The notes: generated by a model from the sequence alone, not told the origin. Counted from the stretch's first letter, positions 8,000-16,189 are shown. The stretch: 64,000 nucleotides of DNA from Peterkaempfera podocarpi (GCF_042466665.1 NZ_CP162102.1:6696001-6760000), one strand, 5' to 3'. Made by a program: numbers and translations.

Positions 8000-9600
8000 C
8001 CGGATCCGAGGCGCTGGGCGACCGGGCCCCGGCGGGCCCGGGCCCGGCGCTGCCGCGGCCGGCGGCGGGACCGGAGCACGCGGTGCCGCGGCCGGCGGCG
8101 GACCCGGGCCTGGCGGTGCCGAGACCCGCGACGGACCGGCGCCCGGCGCTGCCGCAGCCCTCGGCGGGCCGGGACCTGACGCTGCCGCAGCCCGACCCGG
8201 CGAAGGCGGGCCGGCGCGACGGCCGGTCCGGGCTGAGGGGCCGCCGGATGATGGTGGCCGCCGTGCTGGTGGACACCTTCGGCAGCGGGGCCTTCTATCC
8301 GCTGACCTTCCTCTACCTCAGGCTCACCACCGAGCTGCCGCTGTCGCAGATCGGTCTGCTGATGTCCGGCAGTGCCCTGGCCGCCCTGCTCGGATCGCCC
8401 CTGGCCGGGGCGCTGGTCGACCGTGCCGGAGCCCGGCGGGCGCTGCTGGCCACCAATGCGCTCTGCATCGCGGGCTATCTGGACCTGCTGGTGGCCCGGC
8501 ACCCGCTTCCGCTCGCGGCCGGACTGCTGGCGCTCTCCTGCGCCGAGCGCATCTACTGGGTCGCCTGGCCGGTCTTCCTGATCCAGCAGGTGGACGAGGA
8601 CGCCATCGACCGGTGGATCGCCCTCACCAACGCCCTCAAGAGCGCGGCGGTGGGCGCCGGCGCGCTGGTCGCCGCGGCCGCGCTGGCAGCGGGGAGCACC
8701 GGAGCACTGCGGATCGTCCTGCTGGGCAACGCGGCGACCTCGCTCTTCGCCGCCGTGGTCTTCGCCCGGCTGCCCGACCCCGTACCGTCCGACCCCGTAC
8801 CGTCCGATCCCGAACTGCCCGGCCCCGAACTGCCCGGCCCCGAACCGTCCGGGCCGGGACCGTCCGGCTCGGGACCGTCCGGTTCCCGGACCGCCGCGCC
8901 GGGTGCGCCCCCGGACACGGACCCGGCCCCGGCGCTGGCCCCGGGGCGCTCCGGGGTGCGGCTGCCCCGCCCCGACCGGTGGCGCACCCTGCTGCACGAC
9001 CGCCCTTATCTGGCCCTGGTCGGCTCCCAGGCGGCGCTGGCCTTCGCCTGGCTGCTGCCCTCGGTGGTGCTGCCGCTCTATCTGGTGGACACCCTGGGCC
9101 TGCCCAAGTGGATCGCCCCCTGCGTCTATGCGATCAACACCGTCATGATCGTCACCCTTCAGCCCACTGTCACCCGCGCCCTCGGGCCCTACCGCCGCAC
9201 CCGGGCGGTCCTGCTGGGCACCGCGCTCTTCCTGGCGTCCTTCGTCCTCTACGGACTGACCGCCTCCGTGGGCCGGGGTGCCGCCGTGGCGCTCGCCTCG
9301 GCCGGGATGGTCCTCTTCTCGCTGGGCGAGATGGCGGCCGGACCCGGTGCCACCGCGTTGGCACTGGTGGCCTCGCCCGCCGAGCTGCGGGGGCGCTACT
9401 CCGCGCTCTTCCAGATGGCCTGGGCGGTGTCCAGCGTCAGCGGCCCCGCGCTGGTCGGCGCCGCGCTCCAGCACGGCGGCCCGGTGCTGTGGATCGTCCT
9501 CGGTACCGTGGTGGCGCTGGGCGGCGCGGGCTTCACCGGGTGCGAACGGCTCCTGCCCGCGCATGTACTGGCACCGAGGACCGAGGAGGCCGCGCTGTGA
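7996..9600 (+). CDS. MFS transporter with Pro-rich N-terminus and loop
   Basis: The GTG at 7996 overlaps the GT2 stop codon. The 534-residue product is a 12-helix major facilitator, with helix 1 at about residue 80 (MMVAAVLVDTFGSGAFYPL) and the typical cytoplasmic motif GALVDRAGARRALL between helices 2 and 3. Two features are unusual. A ~70-residue N-terminal tail holds repeats of the type PALPRPAA / AVPRPAAD. A central loop is made of PDPVPSD / ELPGPE / SGPGPSGSG repeats. It probably exports the product of the flanking glycosyltransferases or the linked flavin-type block (inference from the operon). Confidence 0.85.
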   Translation: MTGSEALGDRAPAGPGPALPRPAAGPEHAVPRPAADPGLAVPRPATDRRPALPQPSAGRDLTLPQPDPAKAGRRDGRSGLRGRRMMVAAVLVDTFGSGAFYPLTFLYLRLTTELPLSQIGLLMSGSALAALLGSPLAGALVDRAGARRALLATNALCIAGYLDLLVARHPLPLAAGLLALSCAERIYWVAWPVFLIQQVDEDAIDRWIALTNALKSAAVGAGALVAAAALAAGSTGALRIVLLGNAATSLFAAVVFARLPDPVPSDPVPSDPELPGPELPGPEPSGPGPSGSGPSGSRTAAPGAPPDTDPAPALAPGRSGVRLPRPDRWRTLLHDRPYLALVGSQAALAFAWLLPSVVLPLYLVDTLGLPKWIAPCVYAINTVMIVTLQPTVTRALGPYRRTRAVLLGTALFLASFVLYGLTASVGRGAAVALASAGMVLFSLGEMAAGPGATALALVASPAELRGRYSALFQMAWAVSSVSGPALVGAALQHGGPVLWIVLGTVVALGGAGFTGCERLLPAHVLAPRTEEAAL

Positions 9601-10883
9601 CCGCGCAACCCCGGCGCATCCTGCACATCAGCACCGACAGCGCCCTGGGTGGCGTGGCGGAGGTGATCAGGGCCGAGTCCGCCGCGCTCGCCGGCACCGG
9701 CTGGACGGCGGACTGGTATGTCGCCAAGCCCCGCGGGGTGGCCAAGGAGGCGGCCTTCCTGCTGCACGGCTCGCTCTACGGGCGGCGGTCCGACTCGCCG
9801 TTCCCCGCCGGCACCGCCGCCGCAGGTCTGGTCGCCTATCTCGCCGAGCACGGCGCAGCGGTGGCCGAGGCCGCCCGGACGGCGGACGCGGTGGTGCTGC
9901 ACGATCCCATGGGACTGGCCCTGGCGCCCGCCGTGACGGGCGGCCCCGCCCGGGTGCTGTGGCGCTGCCACCTCGGCTTCGAGCAGCCGGACCTGCTCGA
10001 CCGGTCGGCTCTGGAGACGGTGCTGCCGCTGCTGGAGAACGTGGACGCGATCGTCTTCTCCAGCCAGGCGTTCGTCTGGCCGCAACTCCGCGGCGACCAG
10101 AGGCTGTTGATCACCCCGCCCGGGATCGACCCCCACTCGTGGAAGAACCGCGACATCCCGGACGAGGTCGCCGATCCGCTCTGGGCGGCGCTCGCCGCCG
10201 GACGGTCCGCCCCGGTACCCGAGGAGTGCGCGCCCGGCGCCGAGGTCGCCGTGGACGACGTCGGCACCGGCGGCCTCACCCGGCCCGACGCGCCGTTCGT
10301 GCTCCAGGTCTCCCGCTGGGACCCGCTCAAGGGCCAGCTCGGCGTGGTCCGCGGCTTCGCCCTGCTGGCCCGTGAGGACACCGAGGTGGAACTGGTGCTG
10401 GCCGGGCCGCACATCGTGCCCACCAACTACCCGGCGAACGCCGAGATCCGCCGTCGGCTGACCGATGAGCGTGCGGCGCTCCCGGAGGAGATCCGGCGGC
10501 GGGTCCACATCTGGTCGTTCCGTCCGGGCCCCCGCGCGGCCGAGGACCTGGCGCTCAATGTGCTGCGCCGAAGGGCCGCGGCGGTGGTGCAGAACAGCCT
10601 GCGGGAGAGCTTCGGGCTCACGGTGACCGAGGCGCTCTGGAAGCGGGCGGTGGTGGTCGGCGCCGCGGTCGGCGGGATCGCGGACCAGATCGACCACGGC
10701 GTCAACGGCCTGCTCACCCCCTACAGCGTGGGTGACACGGTGTGGGCGGACACCGTGCGGTGGTCACTGGACGACGCCGAGGGGCGCAGCCGCTGGCGGG
10801 AGGCCGGCCGCCGCTCCGTCGCCGAGCGCCATCTGGCGGAGCATGCCGTCGGCCTTCAGCTGGATCTGCTGGCCAGTCCCTAG
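9597..10883 (+). CDS. Family 4-type glycosyltransferase
   Basis: The GTG 9597 overlaps the transporter stop (GTGA). The 428-residue GT-B enzyme starts RRILHISTDSALGGVAEVIR. It resembles trehalose-synthase/GT4 enzymes: WRCHLGFEQPD near residue 122, VLQVSRWDPLKGQLGVVRGF near 240, and the donor-binding ESFGLTVTEALWKRAVVVG with a downstream GGIADQI motif near 350. The stop codon TAG is part of the CTAG at the left end of the MITE-like repeat. It completes the coupled GT2-MFS-GT4 operon. Confidence 0.85.
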   Translation: MTAQPRRILHISTDSALGGVAEVIRAESAALAGTGWTADWYVAKPRGVAKEAAFLLHGSLYGRRSDSPFPAGTAAAGLVAYLAEHGAAVAEAARTADAVVLHDPMGLALAPAVTGGPARVLWRCHLGFEQPDLLDRSALETVLPLLENVDAIVFSSQAFVWPQLRGDQRLLITPPGIDPHSWKNRDIPDEVADPLWAALAAGRSAPVPEECAPGAEVAVDDVGTGGLTRPDAPFVLQVSRWDPLKGQLGVVRGFALLAREDTEVELVLAGPHIVPTNYPANAEIRRRLTDERAALPEEIRRRVHIWSFRPGPRAAEDLALNVLRRRAAAVVQNSLRESFGLTVTEALWKRAVVVGAAVGGIADQIDHGVNGLLTPYSVGDTVWADTVRWSLDDAEGRSRWREAGRRSVAERHLAEHAVGLQLDLLASP

Positions 10884-11104
10884 TGCCGCCCCGCCGACGT
10901 TTGCCCACCCCCAGCCTGGCGGCCGGGAGGTGCCCGCACGCCGCGGCGTCCGGTGCGTGCGATCGCATGGCGGCCGGAAGCCCTTGTACTGGGTCGTACC
11001 TGGGCTTTCGGCCAACGCAGCGAGCGTGCGTGCCTGGGGGCACCTCCCGGCCGAAGGCTGGGGGAGCGTCGCGGCAGGGCAGAGGCCGGCGGGGGCGGCA
11101 CTGG
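10880..11104. mobile_element. MITE-like repeat, copy 1
   Basis: This 225-bp noncoding element is nearly the same as the element at 41229-41446. It begins at the CTAG that includes the GT4 stop codon with TGCCGCCCCGCCGACGTTTG. It ends with the near-inverse GGCGGGGGCGGCA followed by CTGG, a one-base variant of CTAG. A second internal inverted repeat (GGGAGGTGCCC near 10925 with GGGGGCACCTCCC near 11037-11049) would let the whole element fold into one long hairpin. It carries no plausible ORF. See the findings for target-site logic. Confidence 0.8.
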
Positions 11105-11106
11105 GT

Positions 11107-11118
11107 GGGAGCGCTCTC
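11107..11118. promoter_or_regulatory. LacI-type operator half-matched (GGGAGCGCTCTC)
   Basis: A near-perfect 12-bp palindrome of the LacI-family type lies 3 bp beyond the MITE-like element and 31 bp past the end of the lacI-type gene. No rightward gene starts behind it, so it may be a relic separated from its target, or part of the minus-strand 3' region. Confidence 0.4.
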
Positions 11119-11149
11119 ATGCGGACCCGCCGCCGCACCCGGCGGCGGG

Positions 11150-12208
11150 TCATGCGGAGGCCCGGACCACCAGGCGGGTGGGGGTGATCACCGAGGCGGG
11201 GGTGGTGCGGGCCGCGTCCGCGCCGCCGTTGCCGGCGAGCCGGCGCAGCAGCAGGCGGGCCATCAGCCGCCCCATGTCCTCGATGTCCTGACGCACCGTG
11301 GTCAGCGGCGGGTCGGTCCAGGCTGCCACCGACTCCAAATCGTCGAAGCCCACCACGGCCACGTCCTCCGGTACCCGACGGCCGTGCTCGCGCAGCACCC
11401 GCAGAGCCGCCGAGGCCATCAGGTCGGAGGCGGCGAAGACGGCGTCGACGTCGGGGCGGCGGGCGAGCAGTTCGGCCATCGCGCGGCCGCCGCCCTCCTG
11501 GGTGAAGTCGCTCTCGGCGATCAGCTGGGGGTCGCCGTCGGGCAGGATGTCGCGGTAGCCGTCGAGGCGGTCGGCGGCCGAGGTCTGGTCCAGCGGACCG
11601 GTGATGGTGGCGATACGCCGTCTGCCGAGGGCGGCCAGATGCCCCACGGCCAGCCGGGCGCCGCCGCGGTTGTCGGTGTCGACATAGAGCTGGTCGCGGT
11701 CGGTGGCGGCCCAGGGGCGGCCGCCGATCACGGTGGGCAGGCCGACCCGGTGGGCCATGGCGGGCAGCGGGTCGTCCTGGTGGAGTGAGAAGAGCAGGGC
11801 GCCGTCGACATGGCCGCCGGCCAGGTAGCGGCCGACCCGCTGGTAGTCGCCGGTGTCCTCGACCAGCAGCAGCACCAGCTGCGAGTCGGCGGCCGAGAGC
11901 TCCTTGCCGATGCCCCGCAACTGCTGGGCGAAGAACGGGTCGGAGAAGACCCGGCTCTCCGGCTCGGCGACGACCACCGCCACCGCGTCATTGCGGCGGG
12001 TGACCAGGGTGCGGGCGGCCTGGTTGGGGACGTACCCCAGCTCCTCCACGGCGCGCTGCACCCGCTCGCGCAGCGAGGCCCGTACCCCGGCGCCGCCGTT
12101 GACCACCCGTGAGACGGTCGCCCGGGACACCCCGGCGAGCTCGGCCACCGCCTCCAGGGTCGGGCGGAGCACTCCGATGCGCTCCGGCTGCGCGGACTCC
12201 TCGGTCAC
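11150..12208 (-). CDS. LacI-family transcriptional regulator
   Basis: The 352-residue repressor has the LacI helix-turn-helix TLEAVAELAGVSRATVSRVVNG (residues ~17-38) and hinge VPNQAARTLVTRRND. The periplasmic-binding-protein-like effector domain follows, with FFAQQLRGIG, GVDGALLFS-type strands and the conserved C-terminal VVGFDDLESVAAWTDPPLTTVRQ. The effector is probably a sugar (family knowledge). A perfect GAGAGCGCTCTC palindrome 65 bp upstream suggests autoregulation. No sugar operon is adjacent, so its targets are elsewhere or include the matching site at 56394. Confidence 0.93.
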   Translation of the reverse strand: MTEESAQPERIGVLRPTLEAVAELAGVSRATVSRVVNGGAGVRASLRERVQRAVEELGYVPNQAARTLVTRRNDAVAVVVAEPESRVFSDPFFAQQLRGIGKELSAADSQLVLLLVEDTGDYQRVGRYLAGGHVDGALLFSLHQDDPLPAMAHRVGLPTVIGGRPWAATDRDQLYVDTDNRGGARLAVGHLAALGRRRIATITGPLDQTSAADRLDGYRDILPDGDPQLIAESDFTQEGGGRAMAELLARRPDVDAVFAASDLMASAALRVLREHGRRVPEDVAVVGFDDLESVAAWTDPPLTTVRQDIEDMGRLMARLLLRRLAGNGGADAARTTPASVITPTRLVVRASA

Positions 12209-12272
12209 CTGGGGCTCCTAGTGCTGCATGTGAGGGTTGTGCAGCAGAGCTTATCCGGTGGCAGTCGGCTGT

Positions 12273-12284
12273 GAGAGCGCTCTC
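12273..12284. promoter_or_regulatory. LacI-family operator upstream of lacI-type gene
   Basis: GAGAGCGCTCTC is a perfect 12-bp palindrome in the divergent region between the LacI gene (start 12208) and the DUF4230 gene. It fits the actinobacterial LacI operator pattern with a central GCGC. Confidence 0.65.
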
Positions 12285-12549
12285 TGTCATGGAATCGTCC
12301 CTGCCCCGTTACGGTATGAGCCGCGGTGCCATGTTCCAGTGGGGCCGGGGGCATAAGCGCGGTGGGGGACAGACCCCCAGGGCGGGCGACGGGAGGTGTC
12401 TTCGACATGCCGCTCCACCGAGAGGCACGCGAAGAGAACAGCAGCGGTGAGACGCCGGACGAAAAGCGGGGCGCACCACTCTCAGGGAGCGCACACGGGA
12501 GGGGCGGGCGACGGAGGGCCGGTGGGAGCGCGGCCGTGACCGCCGCCGG

Positions 12550-13176
12550 GTGCCGTGGTACGTGGCGCTGCCGGTCACCCTTGCGGTGATCGTGGCGGCG
12601 TTCCTGGCCGCGGCCAAGCTGGACTGGCTGCCCGGTCTGCCGGACCTCTTCGGTACCGAGACCAAGGACCGCAGCGGGCCGGCTGTGCTCAAGTCGATCC
12701 AGGACATGAGCCGCTATCAGGCCGCCACCGGCAACTTCCAGGTGGTGGTGGACCTGGAGAAGGATGCCAAGTTCCTGCCGGAGGCGGTCCGCGGCAGCCG
12801 GACCCTGTATGTCGGCGCGGGCAGTGTCGCCGCCTATGTGGACCTGGGCAAGGTCGCCAAGAACGGCGTCATCGTCTCCGAGGACCGGCGCAGCGCGGTC
12901 CTCACGCTGCCGCACGCCCAGCTCGCCGAGGCGGCGCTCGACCCCAAGCGGTCCTATGTCTTCACCAAGGAGCGGGGCATCCTGGACCGGTTCGGGGACT
13001 TCTTCGGGTCCAACCCCGGGGACGACCACCAGCTCAATGTGCTGGCCGCGCAGAAGATCCAGGCCGCGGCCAAGGACAGCGACCTCGACACGCGTGCCGA
13101 GCAGAACACCCGCAGCATGCTGCAGGGGCTGCTGCGCTCGCTGGGCTTCACCAGCGTGGAGGTGCGCTTCCAGTAG
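12550..13176 (+). CDS. DUF4230 domain protein, N-terminus probably shifted
   Basis: The reliable part starts at GTG 12550 with one membrane helix (VPWYVALPVTLAVIVAAFLA). It continues with the DUF4230 domain: KSIQDMSRYQAATGNFQVVV, YVGAGSVAAYVDLGKV and a C-terminal LGFTSVEVRFQ. The function of the family is unknown; it is an outward- or inward-facing membrane-anchored domain. No ribosome site precedes GTG 12550. A good one (GGGAGGTG) precedes ATG 12407 in another frame, which encodes a hydrophilic MPLHREAREENSSGETP. The frame-1 sequence just before 12550 (ERGRDRRR) also looks coding. A single missing base between about 12450 and 12530 would join them. Confidence 0.8.
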   Translation: MPWYVALPVTLAVIVAAFLAAAKLDWLPGLPDLFGTETKDRSGPAVLKSIQDMSRYQAATGNFQVVVDLEKDAKFLPEAVRGSRTLYVGAGSVAAYVDLGKVAKNGVIVSEDRRSAVLTLPHAQLAEAALDPKRSYVFTKERGILDRFGDFFGSNPGDDHQLNVLAAQKIQAAAKDSDLDTRAEQNTRSMLQGLLRSLGFTSVEVRFQ

Positions 13177-13360
13177 TGCGGTCGGGCGGCGGCCGGGGTC
13201 CGTGACAACGGCCCCGGCCGCCGGCCGTCCGCGGCCGTCCGCGGCCGTGCGATGCGCGTCGGCGCCGGTCACCGTGGTGAGGTCAACGGTCCGGGGTGCG
13301 TCGTCGTCAAAGGCGCGGACGCCGGCATCCGCTCCGTACGGACAGCGTGTGGCCGACGAT

Positions 13361-13375
13361 CTGACGCAGCGTCAG
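13361..13375. promoter_or_regulatory. Palindrome CTGACGCAGCGTCAG
   Basis: A perfect 7+1+7 palindrome lies in the 217-bp gap between convergent genes. The same 15-mer on the opposite strand recurs at 37767-37781, also between convergent genes. It could be a short terminator hairpin or a shared protein site. The gap also has CGGCCGTCCG direct repeats near 13221-13250. Confidence 0.4.
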
Positions 13376-13393
13376 TCCATCGGCGCGAGGGAG

Positions 13394-13942
13394 TCATTCC
13401 CCCGGCCGGCGCCCGGCCTGTTCCTCGCCCGGCTCACCCAGGGCGTCCGCGAGACGTTCCAGCCCCGGCAGTGCCTGCATCACCAGCTCGTGGTCGGCGG
13501 GCGAGAGCGACGACAGGGCCGCGGCCATCCGCCGCTCATGGGCCCGCTGCCAGTCCGCCAGCTGCCGGTGGCCCGCCTCGGTCAGGGCGATCCGTGCGGT
13601 ACGGCGGTCCCCGGGGTCGGCCTGCCGGTCCACGAAACCGGCCTCCAGCAGCTTGCCGACCAGTCCGCTCACCGTGTTGGGCGCCAGCCGCTGCCGCGCC
13701 GCCAGCTCGCCCACCCGCAGCGGGGCGGCGGCGAGGGTCTGCAACAGCTCCACCTGGGCCATCGGCAGCGACTCCCAGGGGTAGTCGGTGCGGATCGAAC
13801 TGCGCAGCGCCCGGCGCAGCCGGGTGACCACATCCGTCAGCTGCTGCGCCCGCTCCGCCGCGCCGGCCGCCTCCGGGACGCCGGGGCCGGCCGGGGAGCG
13901 GTGTCCGGCGGGGTCGTTGGGCTGGGGTTCGGGGTGCGGCAT
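13394..13942 (-). CDS. MarR-family transcriptional regulator
   Basis: The 182-residue winged-helix regulator has a disordered N-terminus (MPHPEPQPNDPAG), then TDVVTRLRRALRSS. The DNA-binding core reads PMAQVELLQTLAAAPLRVGELAARQRLAPNTVSGLVGKLLEAGFV, and the wing DPGDRRTARIALTEAG follows. The effector is unknown. The start ATG 13942 is chosen because upstream sequence is not MarR-like. No operon partner lies on the same strand; the DUF305/DUF3105 pair ends upstream. Confidence 0.9.
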   Translation of the reverse strand: MPHPEPQPNDPAGHRSPAGPGVPEAAGAAERAQQLTDVVTRLRRALRSSIRTDYPWESLPMAQVELLQTLAAAPLRVGELAARQRLAPNTVSGLVGKLLEAGFVDRQADPGDRRTARIALTEAGHRQLADWQRAHERRMAAALSSLSPADHELVMQALPGLERLADALGEPGEEQAGRRPGE

Positions 13943-14122
13943 GGCGCTCAGCGTAGCGCCGTCGGCCTGCTGCTCAGCCGCCCGGTGGGCCGTGCACGGG
14001 CGTTGTGTACGGGTGTTGTGCGCGGGCGCCGTGCCGGGTGCGGGGCGTACGGCCTGACGGAAGGGGCGGGGCACCCCGGCGGCGGGCCGGTGGTACCCCG
14101 CCCCTCACGGCGGAACTGCGGA

Positions 14123-14809
14123 TCAGCTCAGGGGCTTGGCCCCACGTGCCTTGAGCATGTCCGTCATCAGCTTGATCTCCGAGGTCTGCCCGGCCACCAT
14201 CGTCTCGGCGAGCCGCTTCTCGACCGCGTTGTGGCTCATCGCCACATAGCCCTGCGCCATGTGCACGCCGCCCTTGTGGTGCTCGATCATCAGCTGGAGG
14301 TAGAGCACCTCGGCGGCCTTGCCGCCGGCCTTGCGCAGCTGGTCGAGCTGGGTGTTGGTCGCCATACCGGGCATCAGCGAGCCGTCGTGCGCCTGGTAGT
14401 CGTCCCCCATGCCCATCCAGGCCATCGGCTTGGCACTGGACGTCTGGTCCAGACCCCACTGGTCCAGCCAGCCCGACATCATGCCGCGCTGGTTGGCCTG
14501 GGTGTTGATGATGTCGAACGCCAGCAGCCGCACCTCGGGGTCCTTGGTGCGGTCGCGGACGATGAACGACATGTTCACCGCCTGCTGGTGATGGACGGAC
14601 ATGTCCCGGGCGAAGCCCGCCTCGGGGGAGTCGTCCGCCGGCGCCGAGACCGAGGCCCGGTCGCCGGCGACGGCCGGAGAGCCCCCGGAGGTGCCGACCA
14701 CCAGCGCCAGGGCGCCCACACAGAGCGCGGCGAACCCCGCCACCACGGCAGGCCACCACAGACCGCGCCGCCGGGCGGGGGTGGGCAGTGCCTCGCTGTC
14801 GTGCTCCAT
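14123..14809 (-). CDS. DUF305 secreted/membrane-anchored protein
   Basis: An N-terminal helix (LWWPAVVAGFAALCVGALALV) precedes a DUF305 four-helix domain with paired His/Met motifs: FARDMSVHHQQAVNMSF near residue 75 and LMIEHHKGGVHMAQGY near residue 175. Such motifs are metal-binding in related copper-handling proteins (inference). ATG 14809 is preferred for its GAGGAGGG ribosome site. GTG 14833, which overlaps the stop codon of the DUF3105 gene (GTGA), is an alternative. It is co-transcribed with DUF3105. Confidence 0.88.
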   Translation of the reverse strand: MEHDSEALPTPARRRGLWWPAVVAGFAALCVGALALVVGTSGGSPAVAGDRASVSAPADDSPEAGFARDMSVHHQQAVNMSFIVRDRTKDPEVRLLAFDIINTQANQRGMMSGWLDQWGLDQTSSAKPMAWMGMGDDYQAHDGSLMPGMATNTQLDQLRKAGGKAAEVLYLQLMIEHHKGGVHMAQGYVAMSHNAVEKRLAETMVAGQTSEIKLMTDMLKARGAKPLS

Positions 14810-14829
14810 CGGACCCTCCTCGGCGGGTG

Positions 14830-15519
14830 TCACTGCATGGCCCCGGCGTCGGCGCAGGACGCCCCGGGCTCACGGGTCTGCGGTCCCTGTACGTACTTGA
14901 GGAAGAACTGGTTCACCCGCGGGTCCTTGGCGCTGTCCACCACCAGCTGGGTGCCCCAGGCGGAGAGGGTTATGGTGCCCTGCTCGCTCGGGTAGGGGCT
15001 CATGAAGGAGTACGTGGTCGCGGAGACCTTGTCGGACAGCGTCTTGATGTCGGCCGCGGTGGCCTTGCTGTTGTACGTGACCCAGACGGCACCGTGCTCC
15101 AGCGAGTGCACCGCGTTCTCGTTGGGCACCTGGGTGTTGTAGACCTTGCCCTCGCAGTCCAGCCAGACCGGGTTGTGGTCGCCGCCCACCGGCGGGGTCA
15201 TCGGGTAGTTGACCTTGGTGTTGACGTGGTTGAAGGTCAGGTTCTTCCAGGTCTTGACCCCGGTGATGTCGACCTTGGCGGCCTGGGCCTTGGCGGAGGC
15301 CTGCGCCGAGGCGGACGCGGTGGCCTTGGCCTTCTTGGCGTCGTTCTTGCTGTTGGCGTCGATGACGATGTAGGCACCGCCGCCGATCATGCCGGCGATG
15401 ACCACGCCCGCCACCGTGAAGGCGATGGTCTTGTTGCGGCGCTCACGGCGCTTCTCCTCCTGGCGCAGCTGCTCGATGCGCGCTCTGCGCGCGGCGGCGC
15501 TCTGCTTGGCGGAACCCAT
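14830..15519 (-). CDS. DUF3105 membrane-anchored protein
   Basis: The 229-residue protein has a basic N-terminus (MGSAKQSAAARRARIEQLRQ), one membrane helix (TIAFTVAGVVIAGMIGGGAYIVI), an Ala/Lys linker, then DUF3105. Conserved points include the MTPPVGGDHNPVWLDCEGKVY segment, ENAVHSLEHGAVWVTY and a C-terminal Cys. The His/Cys pattern suggests metal or redox chemistry outside the membrane, but this is unproven. ATG 15519 has a GAAGGAC ribosome site. It forms a pair with DUF305, an association frequently seen in actinobacteria. Confidence 0.9.
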   Translation of the reverse strand: MGSAKQSAAARRARIEQLRQEEKRRERRNKTIAFTVAGVVIAGMIGGGAYIVIDANSKNDAKKAKATASASAQASAKAQAAKVDITGVKTWKNLTFNHVNTKVNYPMTPPVGGDHNPVWLDCEGKVYNTQVPNENAVHSLEHGAVWVTYNSKATAADIKTLSDKVSATTYSFMSPYPSEQGTITLSAWGTQLVVDSAKDPRVNQFFLKYVQGPQTREPGASCADAGAMQ

Positions 15520-15631
15520 GGCTGTGTCCTTCTCTGTGTGCACGGAAGAGATCTCGGCAAAGGGCACGGCGACCGACGGGACGCCGTGCCGGCCCGGACG
15601 CGGCAGCGCACGCGTCAGGGGAGGGTTCCGC

Positions 15632-16189
15632 CTAGGTCCGAAGGACCTGGAGCAGGTGGAGGTCGGGCGCCCGGTCGACACCGGGCAGCGGGCCGCGCGC
15701 CTCGGCGATCGGCCCGGGGTGCAGCACCAGCGCGGCGTACGGCGCGGCGATCATCGGCTGCGGCGGGGCGTTCGGCAGTACCGCGTCCTGAAGGCAGTGC
15801 TCGCCGCCGGAGCAGCCGCTGCCCGGCCAGCCGCCGGTGGCATAGGTGGAGCAGAGGGCCGCGGAGCCGGTGTCCCCGGCCCCTGTGACCTGGTGCACAT
15901 CCGCCGAGGGGCGGTGGCCGGACCGGTCGGCCGGACCGGAGCCGGCCGAGGGCGGTACGGCAGGCCCATGCCCTGCAGGGGCGCCGGCCGGGACCGCGAC
16001 CGCTGCGGTGGCGCGGGGCCCGTCGGCCGCGCGCACGGCTGCGCCCGCAGCCGCGTTCGCGGAGCCGGTGCAGGGCAACAGCAACAGCAGGGCAACCAGC
16101 AGCACGGACCAGAGCACCCGCACGGGGCGGAGCGGCCGCAGGGCCTGCCACACCGGGCGATGTCCGTGAGCGGATGCGGTCATGCGCAC
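15632..16189 (-). CDS. Secreted protein of unknown function (185 aa)
   Basis: A signal peptide (VLWSVLLVALLLLLPCTGSANA) is followed by an Ala/Pro-rich stretch and a region with four cysteines (LCSTYATGGWPGSGCSGGEHC). No family is recognised. The start is GTG 16189 or ATG 16183. It precedes the DUF3105-DUF305 pair on the same strand, with a 112-bp gap, so it may share their envelope metal/redox context. Confidence 0.6.
   Translation of the reverse strand: MRMTASAHGHRPVWQALRPLRPVRVLWSVLLVALLLLLPCTGSANAAAGAAVRAADGPRATAAVAVPAGAPAGHGPAVPPSAGSGPADRSGHRPSADVHQVTGAGDTGSAALCSTYATGGWPGSGCSGGEHCLQDAVLPNAPPQPMIAAPYAALVLHPGPIAEARGPLPGVDRAPDLHLLQVLRT

Noticed and set aside
10921..11180. Short ORFs inside the MITE-like element
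   Set aside because: They are not conserved between the two copies of the element and lack ribosome sites.
12597..13272. Minus-strand coding frame opposite DUF4230
   Set aside because: The plus-strand DUF4230 motifs are clear; the reverse frame has no family match.
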